This document shows, piece by piece, positions 51,317 through 61,053 of a stretch of DNA of 64,000 bases. Source of the stretch: Myxococcales bacterium. GTDB taxonomy: Bacteria; Myxococcota; B64-G9. Each line of letters opens with the position of its first letter. Within the stretch, counting starts at the first letter, position 1. The stretch lies in contig JAAZNF010000087.1 in the NCBI GenBank assembly GCA_012798435.1, positions 62,001-126,000 of the forward strand. The letters run 5' to 3'. Under the pieces are notes generated by a model. It ran no database searches and was not told the origin of the DNA. It saw nothing but the letters and a program-made list of their open reading frames with translations. The position numbers were made by a program, and so were the translations under genes.

Positions 51317-53005
51317 GTGCTGCGTGAGGCTTTTTACGATCTCAACCGCATGCGCCGCATCTTGCAGATCGCGGTGCGCTACGGGTTTGGGGACCTGCTG
51401 GCGCGGGCCCGGGTGTTCGAGCGGTTGCGCCTCAAGCAGCCGGCCACGGAGACGACGGAGAGCAGTTCCCCCGCCCAGCGGCTCACCCGCATGTTGGCCG
51501 AGCTGGGGCCCACCTTCGTGAAGCTGGGCCAGATCCTGTCCACCCGGCCGGACCTGCTGCCGGCGGAGTACATCGCCGCCCTGAGCGAGCTCCAGGATCG
51601 CGCCCCGGCCATGCCGTTCTCCGAGGTCCGCAAGGTGCTGCGCCAGGATCTCGGCGCCGAGCCCGAGGACCTGTTCGCCCGCTTCGAAGAGGAGCCGCTG
51701 GCGGCGGCCAGCATCGCCCAGGTCCACCGGGCCACGCTCAAGGATGGCCGCGAGGCGGCGGTCAAGGTGCGCCGGCCGGACATCGAGCGGGTGGTGCGCG
51801 CCGATCTGGACATCCTGTACACCTTGGCCCACCTGTTGCAGTCGGCGCCGGAGGAAGAAGCGGCGCTCGTGGACGGCGTCGGACTGGTGCGCGAGTTCGA
51901 TCGGGCCATCGCGCGCGAGCTGGATCTCGGCCGCGAGGCCGAGACGCTCAAGACCTTTTTCAAGAACTTCGAAAAGCGCGCCTCGCTCTCCATCCCCGAG
52001 CCGGTGGAGCCGTTGTGCGGCCCGCGGGTGCTCACCATGTCGCTCTTGTGCGGGCAGCGCATCTCCGAGATCCCGCCGGGGAGCGAACTCGCCCAGAAGG
52101 CCGCGGCCAACCTGATCGAGGGCGCCTACCAGCAGATCTTCGAGGACGGGTTGTTCCACTCCGATCCGCACCCCGGCAACCTGTGCGTGCTCGCGGACGG
52201 TCGAGTCGGCATGATGGACTTCGGCCAGGTGGGCCGCCTCACCCCGGCCATGCGCAACACGCTGGCGCTGCTGGCCCTGGGGGTGGTGCTGCGCGACCCG
52301 GACACCCTGGCCCGCCTGGTGTACCGGGTGGGCGCCTCCGGGCGGCGGGTGGATCTCGGCGAGCTGCGGCAGGACATCCAACAGATGCTGGACGGCAACA
52401 TCGAGAAGGCGCTGGGCGAGGTGGACACCGGCAAGGTCCTGCAGCGCTTGCTGCTGCTGGCCCAGCGATACCGGGTGGCGCTGCCCGCCGAGTACGCCCT
52501 GGTGGCCAAGGCCGTGGCCACGGTGGAGGCCGCGGTGCGCGCGCTGCACCCCGGCCTGGTCCCCGCCACCGCCACCGCCCCCTACGTGCGCCGGCTGCTG
52601 GCCGACCGCTACAATCTGGAAGACCTGCGCGGCGGCATGGCCCGCACCCTGCTGCAGCTCTCCAGCTTCCTCAGCGAGCTGCCGCAGCAGGCCTCCCAGA
52701 TCCTGCTCGATCTGGAGGGCGGGCGCCTGACCGTCAACGTGCGGGACCCCGAGGCGGGCAAGCGGCTGCGCGTGCTGCGCTACGTCGGGCTCGAGGTGTT
52801 CTGGGGGCTCATCGCGGCGGGCCTGCTGGCCGGCTCGCTGCCCGCCTTCTTCGGCGAGCGCCCGGCGCCCTGGATCGCGGTGCTGGGCATCGCCGGCGCG
52901 ACGGCCATCGCGCTGTGCGGGACCGCCATCCACTTCATCGGTCCGTTGCTGCGGCGGATGAGTTTGCGGCGTTGGCTGGAGCGGCGCTTCGGCGATCGCG
53001 AGTAG
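51317..53005 (+). CDS. ABC1/UbiB-family atypical kinase
   Basis: Member of the AarF/UbiB/ADCK family, needed for ubiquinone biosynthesis or lipid transport in other bacteria; ATPase-type. The family KxGQ motif is at Lys69 (FVKLGQILSTRPDLLP), with IAQVHRATLKDG, a VKVRRPDIE Lys, the DPHPGN catalytic stretch and MDFGQVGRL. Two C-terminal hydrophobic helices anchor it. GTG start at 51317 has a strong GGGAGAGG site, 562 residues; an ATG at 51284 would add 11. Divergent from the lipoprotein gene. Confidence 0.92.
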   Translation: MLREAFYDLNRMRRILQIAVRYGFGDLLARARVFERLRLKQPATETTESSSPAQRLTRMLAELGPTFVKLGQILSTRPDLLPAEYIAALSELQDRAPAMPFSEVRKVLRQDLGAEPEDLFARFEEEPLAAASIAQVHRATLKDGREAAVKVRRPDIERVVRADLDILYTLAHLLQSAPEEEAALVDGVGLVREFDRAIARELDLGREAETLKTFFKNFEKRASLSIPEPVEPLCGPRVLTMSLLCGQRISEIPPGSELAQKAAANLIEGAYQQIFEDGLFHSDPHPGNLCVLADGRVGMMDFGQVGRLTPAMRNTLALLALGVVLRDPDTLARLVYRVGASGRRVDLGELRQDIQQMLDGNIEKALGEVDTGKVLQRLLLLAQRYRVALPAEYALVAKAVATVEAAVRALHPGLVPATATAPYVRRLLADRYNLEDLRGGMARTLLQLSSFLSELPQQASQILLDLEGGRLTVNVRDPEAGKRLRVLRYVGLEVFWGLIAAGLLAGSLPAFFGERPAPWIAVLGIAGATAIALCGTAIHFIGPLLRRMSLRRWLERRFGDRE

Positions 53006-53006
53006 C

Positions 53007-53885
53007 TCAGCGGTACTCGAGCTTCTGCAGCTTGCTTTCGGCGCGGCGGATGTTCTCCTTGGCGCCGGTGTTGTAGGGGTCGAGGCGCACCGCGCGCTGC
53101 CACACCTCGACCGCGCGCTTCAGGTGATCGGCGGCGCCCTCGATCTTGCCGGCGCGGGTCATGCGGTCCCCCAGCACGCCGTTGCACAGGCCGATCTTGT
53201 ACAGGGCCTCGACCTTCTGAGGATTTTGCCGCAGCGCCTCCTCGTACTGCTTCAGCGCCTCGGGGTAGTCCTTGCGGGCGTAGGCCGTGTCCCCGGCCAG
53301 CATGGCCGCATCGGCGGCGCGCCCGCTCTCGGTCTGGACCTGGTTGGCCACCGGGATGAGCTTGGGGATGCTGTCCGGCGCGGCCTGCGCCGGCGGCGCG
53401 GGGGCGGCGGCCCCCGGGGTCGCCGCGGCGGTCTTCTCCTGCGGGCGTTTCACCACCACCTTGGCGTAGCGGGTCGACGACCCGGTCTCGTCCACCGCGT
53501 CGGCGGGGGCGGGCGCTGCCGGGGTGATGCGCTTCAGTGGCATCTCGTCCATCACCATGCGTTCATCGGACTTGATGGTCCCCTCGAACGGCCGCAAGAA
53601 CTCGAACTCGCGCATGCCCTCCTCGCGCACGAACATCTTGCCCTGGATCTTCTTGCCGGAGAGCTTGCCGCGATAGATGTGCTCGAGCAGGTAGCGCTTG
53701 CCCTCGAACTCCGGATGGAGCTGGCGGTAGAAGGTGACCTCCGCGCCCTGGTGCTCGACCTTGAAGTTGGTGTCCTCGGCGTTCAGCGCCTGGTAGCTCC
53801 ATTCGCCGGAGAGGTTCTCCGCCCGTGCCGCGGGCGAAAGCGCCAGCGCCTGGCATGCCGCCACGATCGATATCACCCGCAACAT
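53007..53885 (-). CDS. Exported TPR-repeat protein
   Basis: 292 residues with signal peptide (LRVISIVAACQALALSPAARA, cut after ARA). The N-terminal part resembles a small beta domain (LSGEWSYQALNAEDTNFKVE, RYLLEHIYRGKLSGKKI). A Pro/Ala linker is followed by TPR units: DTAYARKDYPEALKQYEEAL, NPQKVEALYKIGLCNG and a third around HLKRAVEVWQRAVRLDPYN. AGGAGG ribosome site before the ATG. Its stop lies one base from that of the opposing ABC1 kinase gene. Role unknown; likely a periplasmic scaffold. Confidence 0.8.
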   Translation of the reverse strand: MLRVISIVAACQALALSPAARAENLSGEWSYQALNAEDTNFKVEHQGAEVTFYRQLHPEFEGKRYLLEHIYRGKLSGKKIQGKMFVREEGMREFEFLRPFEGTIKSDERMVMDEMPLKRITPAAPAPADAVDETGSSTRYAKVVVKRPQEKTAAATPGAAAPAPPAQAAPDSIPKLIPVANQVQTESGRAADAAMLAGDTAYARKDYPEALKQYEEALRQNPQKVEALYKIGLCNGVLGDRMTRAGKIEGAADHLKRAVEVWQRAVRLDPYNTGAKENIRRAESKLQKLEYR

Positions 53886-54066
53886 GTCGCCTCCTGGTCC
53901 GAAAGAGCCTCGTTGCATAGCCCTAGCACGAAACCTTGGCCGGTGCCAGCGGCGGGTGGCCGCCAGCCGCTTCGTCTCGCCGCGCGGCCGCGGGGCCCCC
54001 GAGGCCAGCGCGTTCGCGCGCGACAAGGCAATGCGGCCGAGAGCCGAAAGGATGTGAAGCCGGCTC

Positions 54067-54095
54067 TTGAGGATCGTGCCGTTCGGGAGTATGCA
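54067..54095 (+). promoter_or_regulatory. Candidate promoter of the DUF192 gene
   Basis: TTGAGG (54067-54072), 17 bases, TATGCA (54090-54095). The ATG at 54105 would lie only a few bases past the start of transcription. Moderate match at both boxes. Confidence 0.3.
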
Positions 54096-54104
54096 TACCA
54101 AGGA

Positions 54105-54611
54105 ATGTCACGATCAGATCCTACGTCCCTTCCCCGCCCGGAATTCAACGGGCTCCTGTTCCTCGCCCTTCTGCTGGCCTCGTGCGGCGCGACGTTTTCG
54201 GCCGGCTGCCGGCGCGCACCCGAGGGACCGGCGCGGGTGTTCTTGCCGTCCGCGGCGGGCGAGGTGGCGGTGCGGGTGGAAGTGGTGCGCCGGCCCGAGG
54301 AGCGGGAGCGCGGCCTGATGTACCGGCGCCAGCTGGACGAGGACGCGGGGATGCTGTTCGTCTACCCCGCCGAGGGGCGCTTGCGCTTCTGGATGAAGAA
54401 CACCTACCTTCCGCTCGACATGATCTTCATTGGAGACAACCGGCGCATCGTGGGGGTGGTGAAACGCGCCGCGCCGCTCACCGAGGAGGGCCGCGAGGTG
54501 GACGCGCCTGCGCGCTTCGTGCTTGAGGTGAACGGCGGCTTCTTCGAGCGGCACCGCGTCCAGCTCGGGGGAGAGGTCCGCTTCGAGAACGTGGAGCTCA
54601 CCGCCTGGTGA
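54105..54611 (+). CDS. DUF192-family lipoprotein
   Basis: 168 residues. A lipobox LASC (Cys near residue 26) follows a hydrophobic signal. The DUF192 core is clear: RPEERERGLMYRRQLDEDAGML, then YPAEGRLRFWMKNTYLPLDMIF and FVLEVNGGFF. The family is small, widespread and of unknown function. Starts at the ATG preceded directly by AAGGA; there is no alternative nearby. Confidence 0.86.
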   Translation: MSRSDPTSLPRPEFNGLLFLALLLASCGATFSAGCRRAPEGPARVFLPSAAGEVAVRVEVVRRPEERERGLMYRRQLDEDAGMLFVYPAEGRLRFWMKNTYLPLDMIFIGDNRRIVGVVKRAAPLTEEGREVDAPARFVLEVNGGFFERHRVQLGGEVRFENVELTAW

Positions 54612-54775
54612 TTCTTCCCCGGCCGCATTCTCCCATCGGGGCGCCTCTGGCCGCCAGGCCGAAACTTGGACATTCGCCCGCGGATAGCCTTCGCCCGAGC
54701 TTGGGCTGAAGGGAAAATCGCAGCCAGAGGCAGATGATTCGACTGGTGGCCAGGGACCGGGGCAAAGTGGCGTCG
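54612..54775. other. Gap between convergent DUF192 and PilZ genes
   Basis: One imperfect stem-loop is visible: CTTCGCCC (54689-54696) with GGGC-T-GAAG (54703-54711), a bulged eight-base stem. No T-run follows on either strand. Otherwise nothing was recognised. Confidence 0.35.
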
Positions 54776-55219
54776 CTACACGGGCTCCTTGCCCAGCAGC
54801 TTGCGGAAGAGGTGCTCGCCCAGAGACTCGCGCAGCATGCCCTCCACCATGTGCTCGAACTCCTCCCGCTCGCGGTCGTCGCGGTACACGAAACGGATGC
54901 CCATGCCGGGATCGGGCACCTCGGGGTTGGTGGGCGCGCCCAGCTCGTTGACCCACACCACCTGGCCCCGGATCTCCACCGGTTGGGGGATGCGCGGGAT
55001 CACCAGGCGGAACAGGAACTCGGTCCCCACCGGCAGCGGGCGCTCGGTCTTGATGAAGGTCCCGCCCTTGGAGATGTTGCGGGTGTAGTCGGCGAAGAAG
55101 GTGTTGAGCTTCTTGTACTCCACCTTGAGCTCGATGGGCGCCCGGATGAAGCGGCGCTTCTCCTCGCCCTCGGCGGCCGGCGGGGGCGACCCGCCGTCTT
55201 GGGTCTCTTCTGGCGCCAT
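54776..55219 (-). CDS. PilZ-domain c-di-GMP receptor, Myxococcus-type (TIGR02266-like)
   Basis: 147 residues made of one PilZ domain. The c-di-GMP-binding motifs are intact: RRFIR (Arg22, Arg26) and NISKGG (48-53). The VGTEFLFRLVIP and GQVVWVNE strands with PGMGIRF match the paralogous PilZ family of myxobacteria. It would link c-di-GMP levels to an unknown partner such as motility or secretion proteins. Confidence 0.9.
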   Translation of the reverse strand: MAPEETQDGGSPPPAAEGEEKRRFIRAPIELKVEYKKLNTFFADYTRNISKGGTFIKTERPLPVGTEFLFRLVIPRIPQPVEIRGQVVWVNELGAPTNPEVPDPGMGIRFVYRDDREREEFEHMVEGMLRESLGEHLFRKLLGKEPV

Positions 55220-55303
55220 GCCGGGGATGCTATGCCGAAGGCGCGGGGCGGGTCAATGTTTTTACCGGGTGAGCCAGAGCGGGATTCGTGCTATATCCCT
55301 CCC

Positions 55304-57634
55304 GTGCCCGAATCGAATGCGAAAGAACGCTTGCGCGCCTGGGCCGTCCGCCTGGGCCCCGCCTTCTGGGTCGCCCTCGGCCTGCACGGCGCCCTGGCGC
55401 TGGCGCTGATGCGCATTCCGCTGTTCGACGTGCTGGGCTACGAGTCTGGCGCGGCGCTCTCGCTGCTGGCGTCGTTCTGGGCGGGGTTGGTGGCGCTGGG
55501 GGCGGTGCGCCGCGCGCCGCTGTCGCGGCCGGACTTGGCCACGCCGGCGAAGCTCGTGCTGTTCTGGGCGGGCCGGGCCCTGCTGCGAAACGCCGTCGTG
55601 CTCTCGCTGCCGCTGGCCCTGCTCCTCCTGAACGCCCTGCGGGTGAAGAACTGCGCCCCCGGCACGGGCCTGGCCTTCTTCGTCCTGCTGCCGCTCGCCA
55701 GCGCCGCCTTCGCCTCCCTCTTGGGCGTGGCCCTCGGGATGGTCGTGCGCCGGCGCTTCTTGGGCGGGCTCGCCTGGGGGCTCTTGTGGCTTTCGCTCGC
55801 GGCCGGCTACCTGCTGGAGGCCTACCTCGGCCTGGAGGTGGACTCCTACAACCAGCTCGCCGGCTGGGTCGCCGGGCCGATCTACGACGAGGTGGTCGAG
55901 CCCTCGCTTCCGCTCGTCGCCTGCCGCCTGCACGGCCTGCTGTGGGCCGGCGCGGCCCTGGCCATGAGCTGCGCCTTCCTCGACCGGGCGGAGCTGCGGG
56001 CGCGGATTTCCGCCTTGCGCGCCAACCGTGCGCCGCTCCTTGCCGCCCTGGGGCTGGCCGCCACCGGCGCCCTCGTGTTCGCGCACGGGGATGAACTCGG
56101 CTTCCGGCGCACCCGCGCGGCGGTCGAGCGGGCGCTGCCCGTGGTCCGCACCACTCCGCACTTCGTGCTGCATCTCCCGGACGGCGTCTCGCGGGAGCGG
56201 GCGGCGCAGCTCGAACGGGATTTCGAGTTCCGCTACCACCAGCTCGAGCGGCTGTTCGGGCCGGTGGCGCTCCCGCCCATCCACGGCTACCTCTTCGAGA
56301 GCGCGGCGAAGAAGCGCCGCCTGCTCGGGGCGGGCCGGACCCAGTTCGCCAAGCCCTGGCGCAACATGCTGGCGCTCAACGGCACTGAGTTTCCGCACGG
56401 CACGCTCATGCACGAGCTGGCGCACGTCTACGCCGGCGCCTTCGGCGCCTGGCCGCTCCAAGCCAGCAGCCGCTTCTGGTTCTGGTTCAACCCCGGGCTC
56501 ACCGAGGGCCTGGCGGTGGCGGCCGAGTACGCCGGCGATCCATCGTATCTCCACCGCTGGAGCGCGGCCATGCGGCGCGCCGGCCTCGCCCCGAGGATCG
56601 AGCGGCTGTTCGACCCGGTGGGGTTCTGGAGCGAGCCGGCCCGGCGCTCGTACCTGGTGGCGGGATCGTTCGTGCGTTTCCTCATCGATCGCTACGGCCA
56701 GGAGGTCTTCCGCCGCGCCTACGCCGCGGGCACGCTGGAGGCCTACCCCGCGACGCCTTCTCGACTGGTGGCGGAGTGGGAGCAGCAGCTCGACGAACTC
56801 GAGGTGGAGCCCGCGCAGGTGGCGTCGGCCCGGGTCCGCTTCGGCCAGAGCAGCATCTTCGCGCGGCCGTGCGCGCACGAGGTGGCGCGGCTCCATGCGC
56901 AGGCCCGCGCCAGCCTGGGGCAGGGACGATCCGGGGAGGCCCTGCGTATCGCCCGGCGCATGATGGAGTGGTTCCCCGACGATGCCGACGCCTGGCTGCT
57001 CTATCTCGACGCGCTCATGCGCGGTGAAGACGATTCCGAGGCGTACCAGGTGGCCCAGCGCTTGCTCGCTCGCCCGGATCTTCCGCCCGCCGCCCGGCTC
57101 GGCCTGCTCGAGCGCCTGGGCGGGTTGGAGATCCGACGGCAAGAGGCCGAGCGGGCCTGCCCGTACTTCGAGGCGCTGCTCGAATCGAACGCCGACGAGG
57201 CCGTAAACCGGTTGAACCTGGCCCGCCTGGACGCCATCGCCCGCGGCGAGGGAGGGCGGCGGGTGCTGGAGTTCCTTCAGGGAGACGGCGGGCTCGCGGC
57301 GGGCATCCTGGCGCTATTGGACGCCGACCGCCTCGAGCCGGGCTGGGGCCTGCCCGCCTACCTGCTCGGCCGCCACCTGGCGCAGGGCGAAAGCTGCCGG
57401 CGGGCTCTGTTCTGGCTGGAGCGGGCCGGGGAGCGGGGGCTGCCGCACCCGGCCTTCGCGGCCGAGAACCTCAGGCTGCTTCTACTCTGCCGCTACCAGA
57501 CCGGCGACCGGCAGGGCGCGGCCGAGGCGGCGGCGGTGCTCGCGCAGTATCCTCCCGACAGCGCGACGCGGGCTCAGGCGCGGGACTGGCTGGAGCGGCT
57601 GGCCTTCGAGGCCGGGCTCACTTGCGGCGAATGA
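55304..57634 (+). CDS. Membrane protein with gluzincin-type metallopeptidase domain and TPR tail
   Basis: 776 residues with an unusual layout. The first about 270 residues hold roughly six hydrophobic helices. A middle domain contains the zinc motif HELAH (370-374, in LMHELAHVYAG) and a downstream LTEGLAV with the third ligand Glu, typical of gluzincin peptidases like the peptidase MA group. The C-terminal third is helical, TPR-like (SGEALRIARRMMEWFPDDADAWLLYLDAL, DEAVNRLNLARL). The GTG start at 55304 was preferred; an ATG at 55256 adds 16 residues. Substrate unknown. Confidence 0.78.
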   Translation: MPESNAKERLRAWAVRLGPAFWVALGLHGALALALMRIPLFDVLGYESGAALSLLASFWAGLVALGAVRRAPLSRPDLATPAKLVLFWAGRALLRNAVVLSLPLALLLLNALRVKNCAPGTGLAFFVLLPLASAAFASLLGVALGMVVRRRFLGGLAWGLLWLSLAAGYLLEAYLGLEVDSYNQLAGWVAGPIYDEVVEPSLPLVACRLHGLLWAGAALAMSCAFLDRAELRARISALRANRAPLLAALGLAATGALVFAHGDELGFRRTRAAVERALPVVRTTPHFVLHLPDGVSRERAAQLERDFEFRYHQLERLFGPVALPPIHGYLFESAAKKRRLLGAGRTQFAKPWRNMLALNGTEFPHGTLMHELAHVYAGAFGAWPLQASSRFWFWFNPGLTEGLAVAAEYAGDPSYLHRWSAAMRRAGLAPRIERLFDPVGFWSEPARRSYLVAGSFVRFLIDRYGQEVFRRAYAAGTLEAYPATPSRLVAEWEQQLDELEVEPAQVASARVRFGQSSIFARPCAHEVARLHAQARASLGQGRSGEALRIARRMMEWFPDDADAWLLYLDALMRGEDDSEAYQVAQRLLARPDLPPAARLGLLERLGGLEIRRQEAERACPYFEALLESNADEAVNRLNLARLDAIARGEGGRRVLEFLQGDGGLAAGILALLDADRLEPGWGLPAYLLGRHLAQGESCRRALFWLERAGERGLPHPAFAAENLRLLLLCRYQTGDRQGAAEAAAVLAQYPPDSATRAQARDWLERLAFEAGLTCGE

Positions 57635-57968
57635 CGTACACCTCGGGGAAGAAACTGGCGCGGTTGGGGCCGGTGAACTCGCGCGTGGTCACGCCCCGCA
57701 GCGTGCCGTCGGTGGCCAAAAACCAGAAGGTGTAGCTCTCGCCGCTCTTCTCGACGCGGTGGATCGAGAACACCGTGCCCCACTCGAGCGGGATGGTCTG
57801 CTTGAACTCCAAATTTTCCCAGACAAAAGGCACGGTCTCCCCGGAGATCTCCGGCAGGGGAGGGACCGGCGCGGGATCGGCGGCCAGCGCCCGGTAGCCG
57901 AGTTCGACGGCCGCCATGAGCAGGGCGCCCGCCAGCGCCGCCAGCAGGACCAGCAGTCTAAACCGCAT
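57618..57968 (-). CDS. Small single-pass membrane protein, unknown function
   Basis: 116 residues. An N-terminal hydrophobic helix (LLVLLAALAGALLMAAVELG) is followed by a Pro-rich stretch and a beta-like domain (FVWENLEFKQTIPLEWGTV, YTFWFLATDGTLRGVTT). GAGGTG ribosome site before the ATG. The end overlaps the last 17 bases of the opposing metallopeptidase gene. Confidence 0.7.
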   Translation of the reverse strand: MRFRLLVLLAALAGALLMAAVELGYRALAADPAPVPPLPEISGETVPFVWENLEFKQTIPLEWGTVFSIHRVEKSGESYTFWFLATDGTLRGVTTREFTGPNRASFFPEVYVIRRK

Positions 57969-58104
57969 GCGCGCACCTCGCCGCAAAGACAACGCGCTGA
58001 TGATACCCGAGAGCGGCACCGGGCGCAAACCCGATGGCCGTGGCGCGAAGGATTCATGCACGGCCGGCCCAGAGCCGCCGGCCTTCCGCGCGAACGCGCC
58101 TCCG

Positions 58105-60870
58105 TCAGGGCACGAAGCGCTCCCGGGTCTCGGCGTTCTGCACCACGTCCTTCTCCGTGAAGTAGAGCGGCGGGGCCTCGTTCTTGCGCCAGTACTGCGC
58201 CTCGTCGGCGTGGTGCGGGTTGGTGTAGTCGTGTACCTCGCCGCCGGCGATGGCGTTCCAGATGCGCGGCCCCTGGTCGGTCATCTCCACCACCAGCCGC
58301 TGCTGCGGGCCCGAGCCGTAGGTGAAGTCGGTCTCGTCCCACAGGCCGGTGTGGCTGGCGTCCACCCCGAAGTTGTCGCCGTGCCGCGGGAAGCCGCCCG
58401 GGAAGTCCGGGTCGGTCGCCTGCGGGATGCTGAAGGCGTCGAAGAACGGAATGAGCGTCTCGAAGGTCACCCGGTGGAGCTTGCCCCAGCGCCAGCCGGC
58501 CGGGTCCGCCCCGAGCGTGCTGGAGAGGAAGCCGTAGGCCAGGTGCGCCGCCCGCAGCACTCGATCGCCACGGCTCTCGCGCTCCGGGGTGGCCAGATCG
58601 TCCCACAGCACGGTGTCCTGGAGCTGGGCATCGTAGGTCGTGAGCCGCTGGGGTTCGAGCAGCGCCCACTGCAAGGCCTTGGCCAGGTAGTCGTCCGCCG
58701 GCCGCACGCCGATGGCCTCCACCTCGTCGCCGAAAGAGAGCCGCACCAGGCGCGGCACGATGGCGTTGAAGATGGAGGTGGCCACCGACTCGTCGATCTC
58801 GGCCTGCGCGGGGGTGCCCTCGACCGCCGGGGGCGTGGAGAACTTCCAGTTCTTGAGCCGGTCGCGAAGGCCCAGCACGGCGGGCATGTCGGTTCCCACG
58901 GCCGCCACCGCCGCGGCCAGGTCCGGGTGCGTGCCGGGATGCGCGGCCTCGGCCTCGGCGCGGTCGAGCTCGGTCACGATGGCGGCGCTGAACTTCGCCC
59001 CCAGCACCGAGCGGTCGTCCGCCTGGATGGCGCGCATGTCCTCCGGCGTGACCTTGCGCGAGGAGAGCAGTTCCTCGAGCCGGGCGTGGATGCGGGCCAT
59101 GCGGTGCCCCACGTCCCAGTCGAAGCCCAGGTACACGGGGTCGTTGAAGGGGTTACCGTCGGCGCTGAGGCCGACCAGGTCCTGGTTGGCGGTGGCGAGG
59201 TAGCCCTTGGTCGGGTTCTGGTCGTGGGGGAGGTATTTCTCGTCCACGAAGGTGCCGATCCACTCGTACTCGCCGCTGCCGGGGAGCACGAAGGCGGGGG
59301 CGAGACCGCTCTGGGCGGCCGGGTCGTAGCTCAGCGCGCGCGGGTCGCGCAGGGGCACCCTGGACTGGGTGCTCCAGAAGATGTCGCCGGCGCGGCTCAC
59401 CACCACGAAGCTCTGCGCCCCCACCTCGAAGAAGTCGAGCGCGTTCTCGACCTCGGAGACGTCGCGGGCCTTCATCAGGCGGCTCACCGCGCGCAGCTCG
59501 TTGGTGACGTCGTTGCCGGTCCAGCGCACCGACAGGGCCGCGTCGGTGGTGCGCGAGCCGGGGATGATGGTCCCGTGGTGTGGCACGATCTCGAACGTCA
59601 CCTCACGAACCTCTCCGTTGTTGAGGGCGATGGTCTCGGTGCGCGTCTCGAGCGGCACGGTCGTGCCCTTGAACTCGACCGCGTCGGGGTTGCCGCCGGC
59701 GCCCGGCACGATGGTCTCCTGGTACACGTCCTGCACGTCGAACACCGCGGTGGTGAGCCCCCAGGCGATGGAGTCGTTGTAGCCGAGCAGGATGCCGGGC
59801 GCCCCGGCCAGCGACAGGCCCTGCACGTCCATGTCCCCGCCGGCGCGCTTGGTGTTGAGGTGCACGTACCAGAAATTCGGTGGGCTATCCAGGCCGAGGT
59901 GGGGGTCGTTGGCGAGCAGGGGAAAACCGCTCTGGGTCTTGCTCCCGTGCACCACCCAGTTGTTGGAGCCGCCGTGGGCCCCGCGCAGCTCGACGAGCGA
60001 GCGGCTCCGCGTCAAGAACGCCCGCGCCCGCTCGAGGAGCGCCCGATCGGGCAAGAACGCCGGCTCGGGCCGGGCGGGAGCGCGCAGCGCCACGGTGCCG
60101 TTGTCGGTCGGCCAGTTGGGGATCCCCTCGCGGGTGAACACCGCTTCGCCGGGAGCGAACGACCAGAAGTCCGAAAACAACCCCGCGCGCGCCGCCTGCG
60201 CCGGATCGGCGGAGGCCGCCGGGAAGACCTGGGCGATGGCGGAGCGGGCCTCGGTCATGTCCAGCTCGATCTCCAGCGAGCGCGACAGGTCGTAGGACAT
60301 GTAACGGGAGATGGCCAGGGTGTCGGCGCCGCTCCAGTCGGTGAGGTGATCCTTGTGGATCAGGCTGCCCACCCCGCCCGGCAGCGTGGCCGTTCCGGCG
60401 CGCAGCTCGGCCAGGTAGGCGTTGACCCCGGCCGAGAAGGCGTCCAGCATGGCCTTGATATCGTCGCCGGCCGGCAGCGATTCGTAGATGGCCGCGCCCA
60501 GCCGCCCGAAGCCGGTAAAGCGCGCCCCGATGTCCATGTCCAGCAGACCCGGGTAGGCGGAGTAGGCCACCTCGGAGAGCCGGCCCTCGACGGCCCGACG
60601 CAAGAACTCCATCTGGGCCATGCGGTCGCGGGCCATGAGGTAGCCCTGCACCTGGATGACGTCGAGTTCCTCGGCGCCGTATACGTGGCGCATGCCGCGC
60701 GCGTCCGTCACCACCTCCACCGGGGCGGACAGGTTCGAAAGCTTGATCTCGCCGGCCACCGGCAGATCCTCGATGCGGCTCGGTCCCGATTTCGAGCCCG
60801 AACATCCTGAGGCGAAGAGCAGGGATGCCAGGAGCGACGGCGCGAGAGTATGGACCGCGAAGCGTTTCAT
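58105..60870 (-). CDS. Penicillin-acylase-family (Ntn hydrolase) lipoprotein
   Basis: 921 residues. Lipobox ASGC (Cys23). Ntn-hydrolase of the penicillin amidase family: the proprotein would be cut before Ser302, the new N-terminal nucleophile, in GGSNNWVVHGS. Conserved blocks include GYLMARDRMAQMEF before it, LLANDPHLGLDSPPNFWYVHL and GILLGYNDSIAWGLT after it, and HGDNFGVDASHTGLW near the C-terminus. Likely acts on acylated amines such as acyl-homoserine lactones, beta-lactams or cyclic lipopeptides; the substrate is not predictable from sequence. ATG at 60870; upstream open frame is non-coding. Divergent from the VIT/VWA gene. Confidence 0.92.
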   Translation of the reverse strand: MKRFAVHTLAPSLLASLLFASGCSGSKSGPSRIEDLPVAGEIKLSNLSAPVEVVTDARGMRHVYGAEELDVIQVQGYLMARDRMAQMEFLRRAVEGRLSEVAYSAYPGLLDMDIGARFTGFGRLGAAIYESLPAGDDIKAMLDAFSAGVNAYLAELRAGTATLPGGVGSLIHKDHLTDWSGADTLAISRYMSYDLSRSLEIELDMTEARSAIAQVFPAASADPAQAARAGLFSDFWSFAPGEAVFTREGIPNWPTDNGTVALRAPARPEPAFLPDRALLERARAFLTRSRSLVELRGAHGGSNNWVVHGSKTQSGFPLLANDPHLGLDSPPNFWYVHLNTKRAGGDMDVQGLSLAGAPGILLGYNDSIAWGLTTAVFDVQDVYQETIVPGAGGNPDAVEFKGTTVPLETRTETIALNNGEVREVTFEIVPHHGTIIPGSRTTDAALSVRWTGNDVTNELRAVSRLMKARDVSEVENALDFFEVGAQSFVVVSRAGDIFWSTQSRVPLRDPRALSYDPAAQSGLAPAFVLPGSGEYEWIGTFVDEKYLPHDQNPTKGYLATANQDLVGLSADGNPFNDPVYLGFDWDVGHRMARIHARLEELLSSRKVTPEDMRAIQADDRSVLGAKFSAAIVTELDRAEAEAAHPGTHPDLAAAVAAVGTDMPAVLGLRDRLKNWKFSTPPAVEGTPAQAEIDESVATSIFNAIVPRLVRLSFGDEVEAIGVRPADDYLAKALQWALLEPQRLTTYDAQLQDTVLWDDLATPERESRGDRVLRAAHLAYGFLSSTLGADPAGWRWGKLHRVTFETLIPFFDAFSIPQATDPDFPGGFPRHGDNFGVDASHTGLWDETDFTYGSGPQQRLVVEMTDQGPRIWNAIAGGEVHDYTNPHHADEAQYWRKNEAPPLYFTEKDVVQNAETRERFVP

Positions 60871-60985
60871 GGATTTCCCCTTCCGTATGGAGGCCTGAGA
60901 CGTGGCGAAAGATACCACGCGCGCCGGTCCCGTCAACGGAATGTTGCGAACGTTGTTGGCGCGCCGCGACAACGGGCCGGGGCGT

Positions 60986-61015
60986 TTGACTCGGGGACGG
61001 GCGGCAGGGGATGAT
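60986..61015 (+). promoter_or_regulatory. Candidate promoter of the VIT/VWA gene
   Basis: TTGACT (60986-60991) and GATGAT (61010-61015) lie 18 bases apart, about 38 bases before the gene start in the divergent gap with the acylase gene. Confidence 0.35.
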
Positions 61016-61053
61016 CTCGCCCAAAGCGGGCCCGCGGGCCCAGGAGGCGGGAC

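Noticed and set aside
54734-55303. In-frame upstream extension of the metallopeptidase gene to base 54734
   Set aside because: This part lies antisense to the PilZ gene, which has full c-di-GMP motifs, so the true start must be near 55256-55304.
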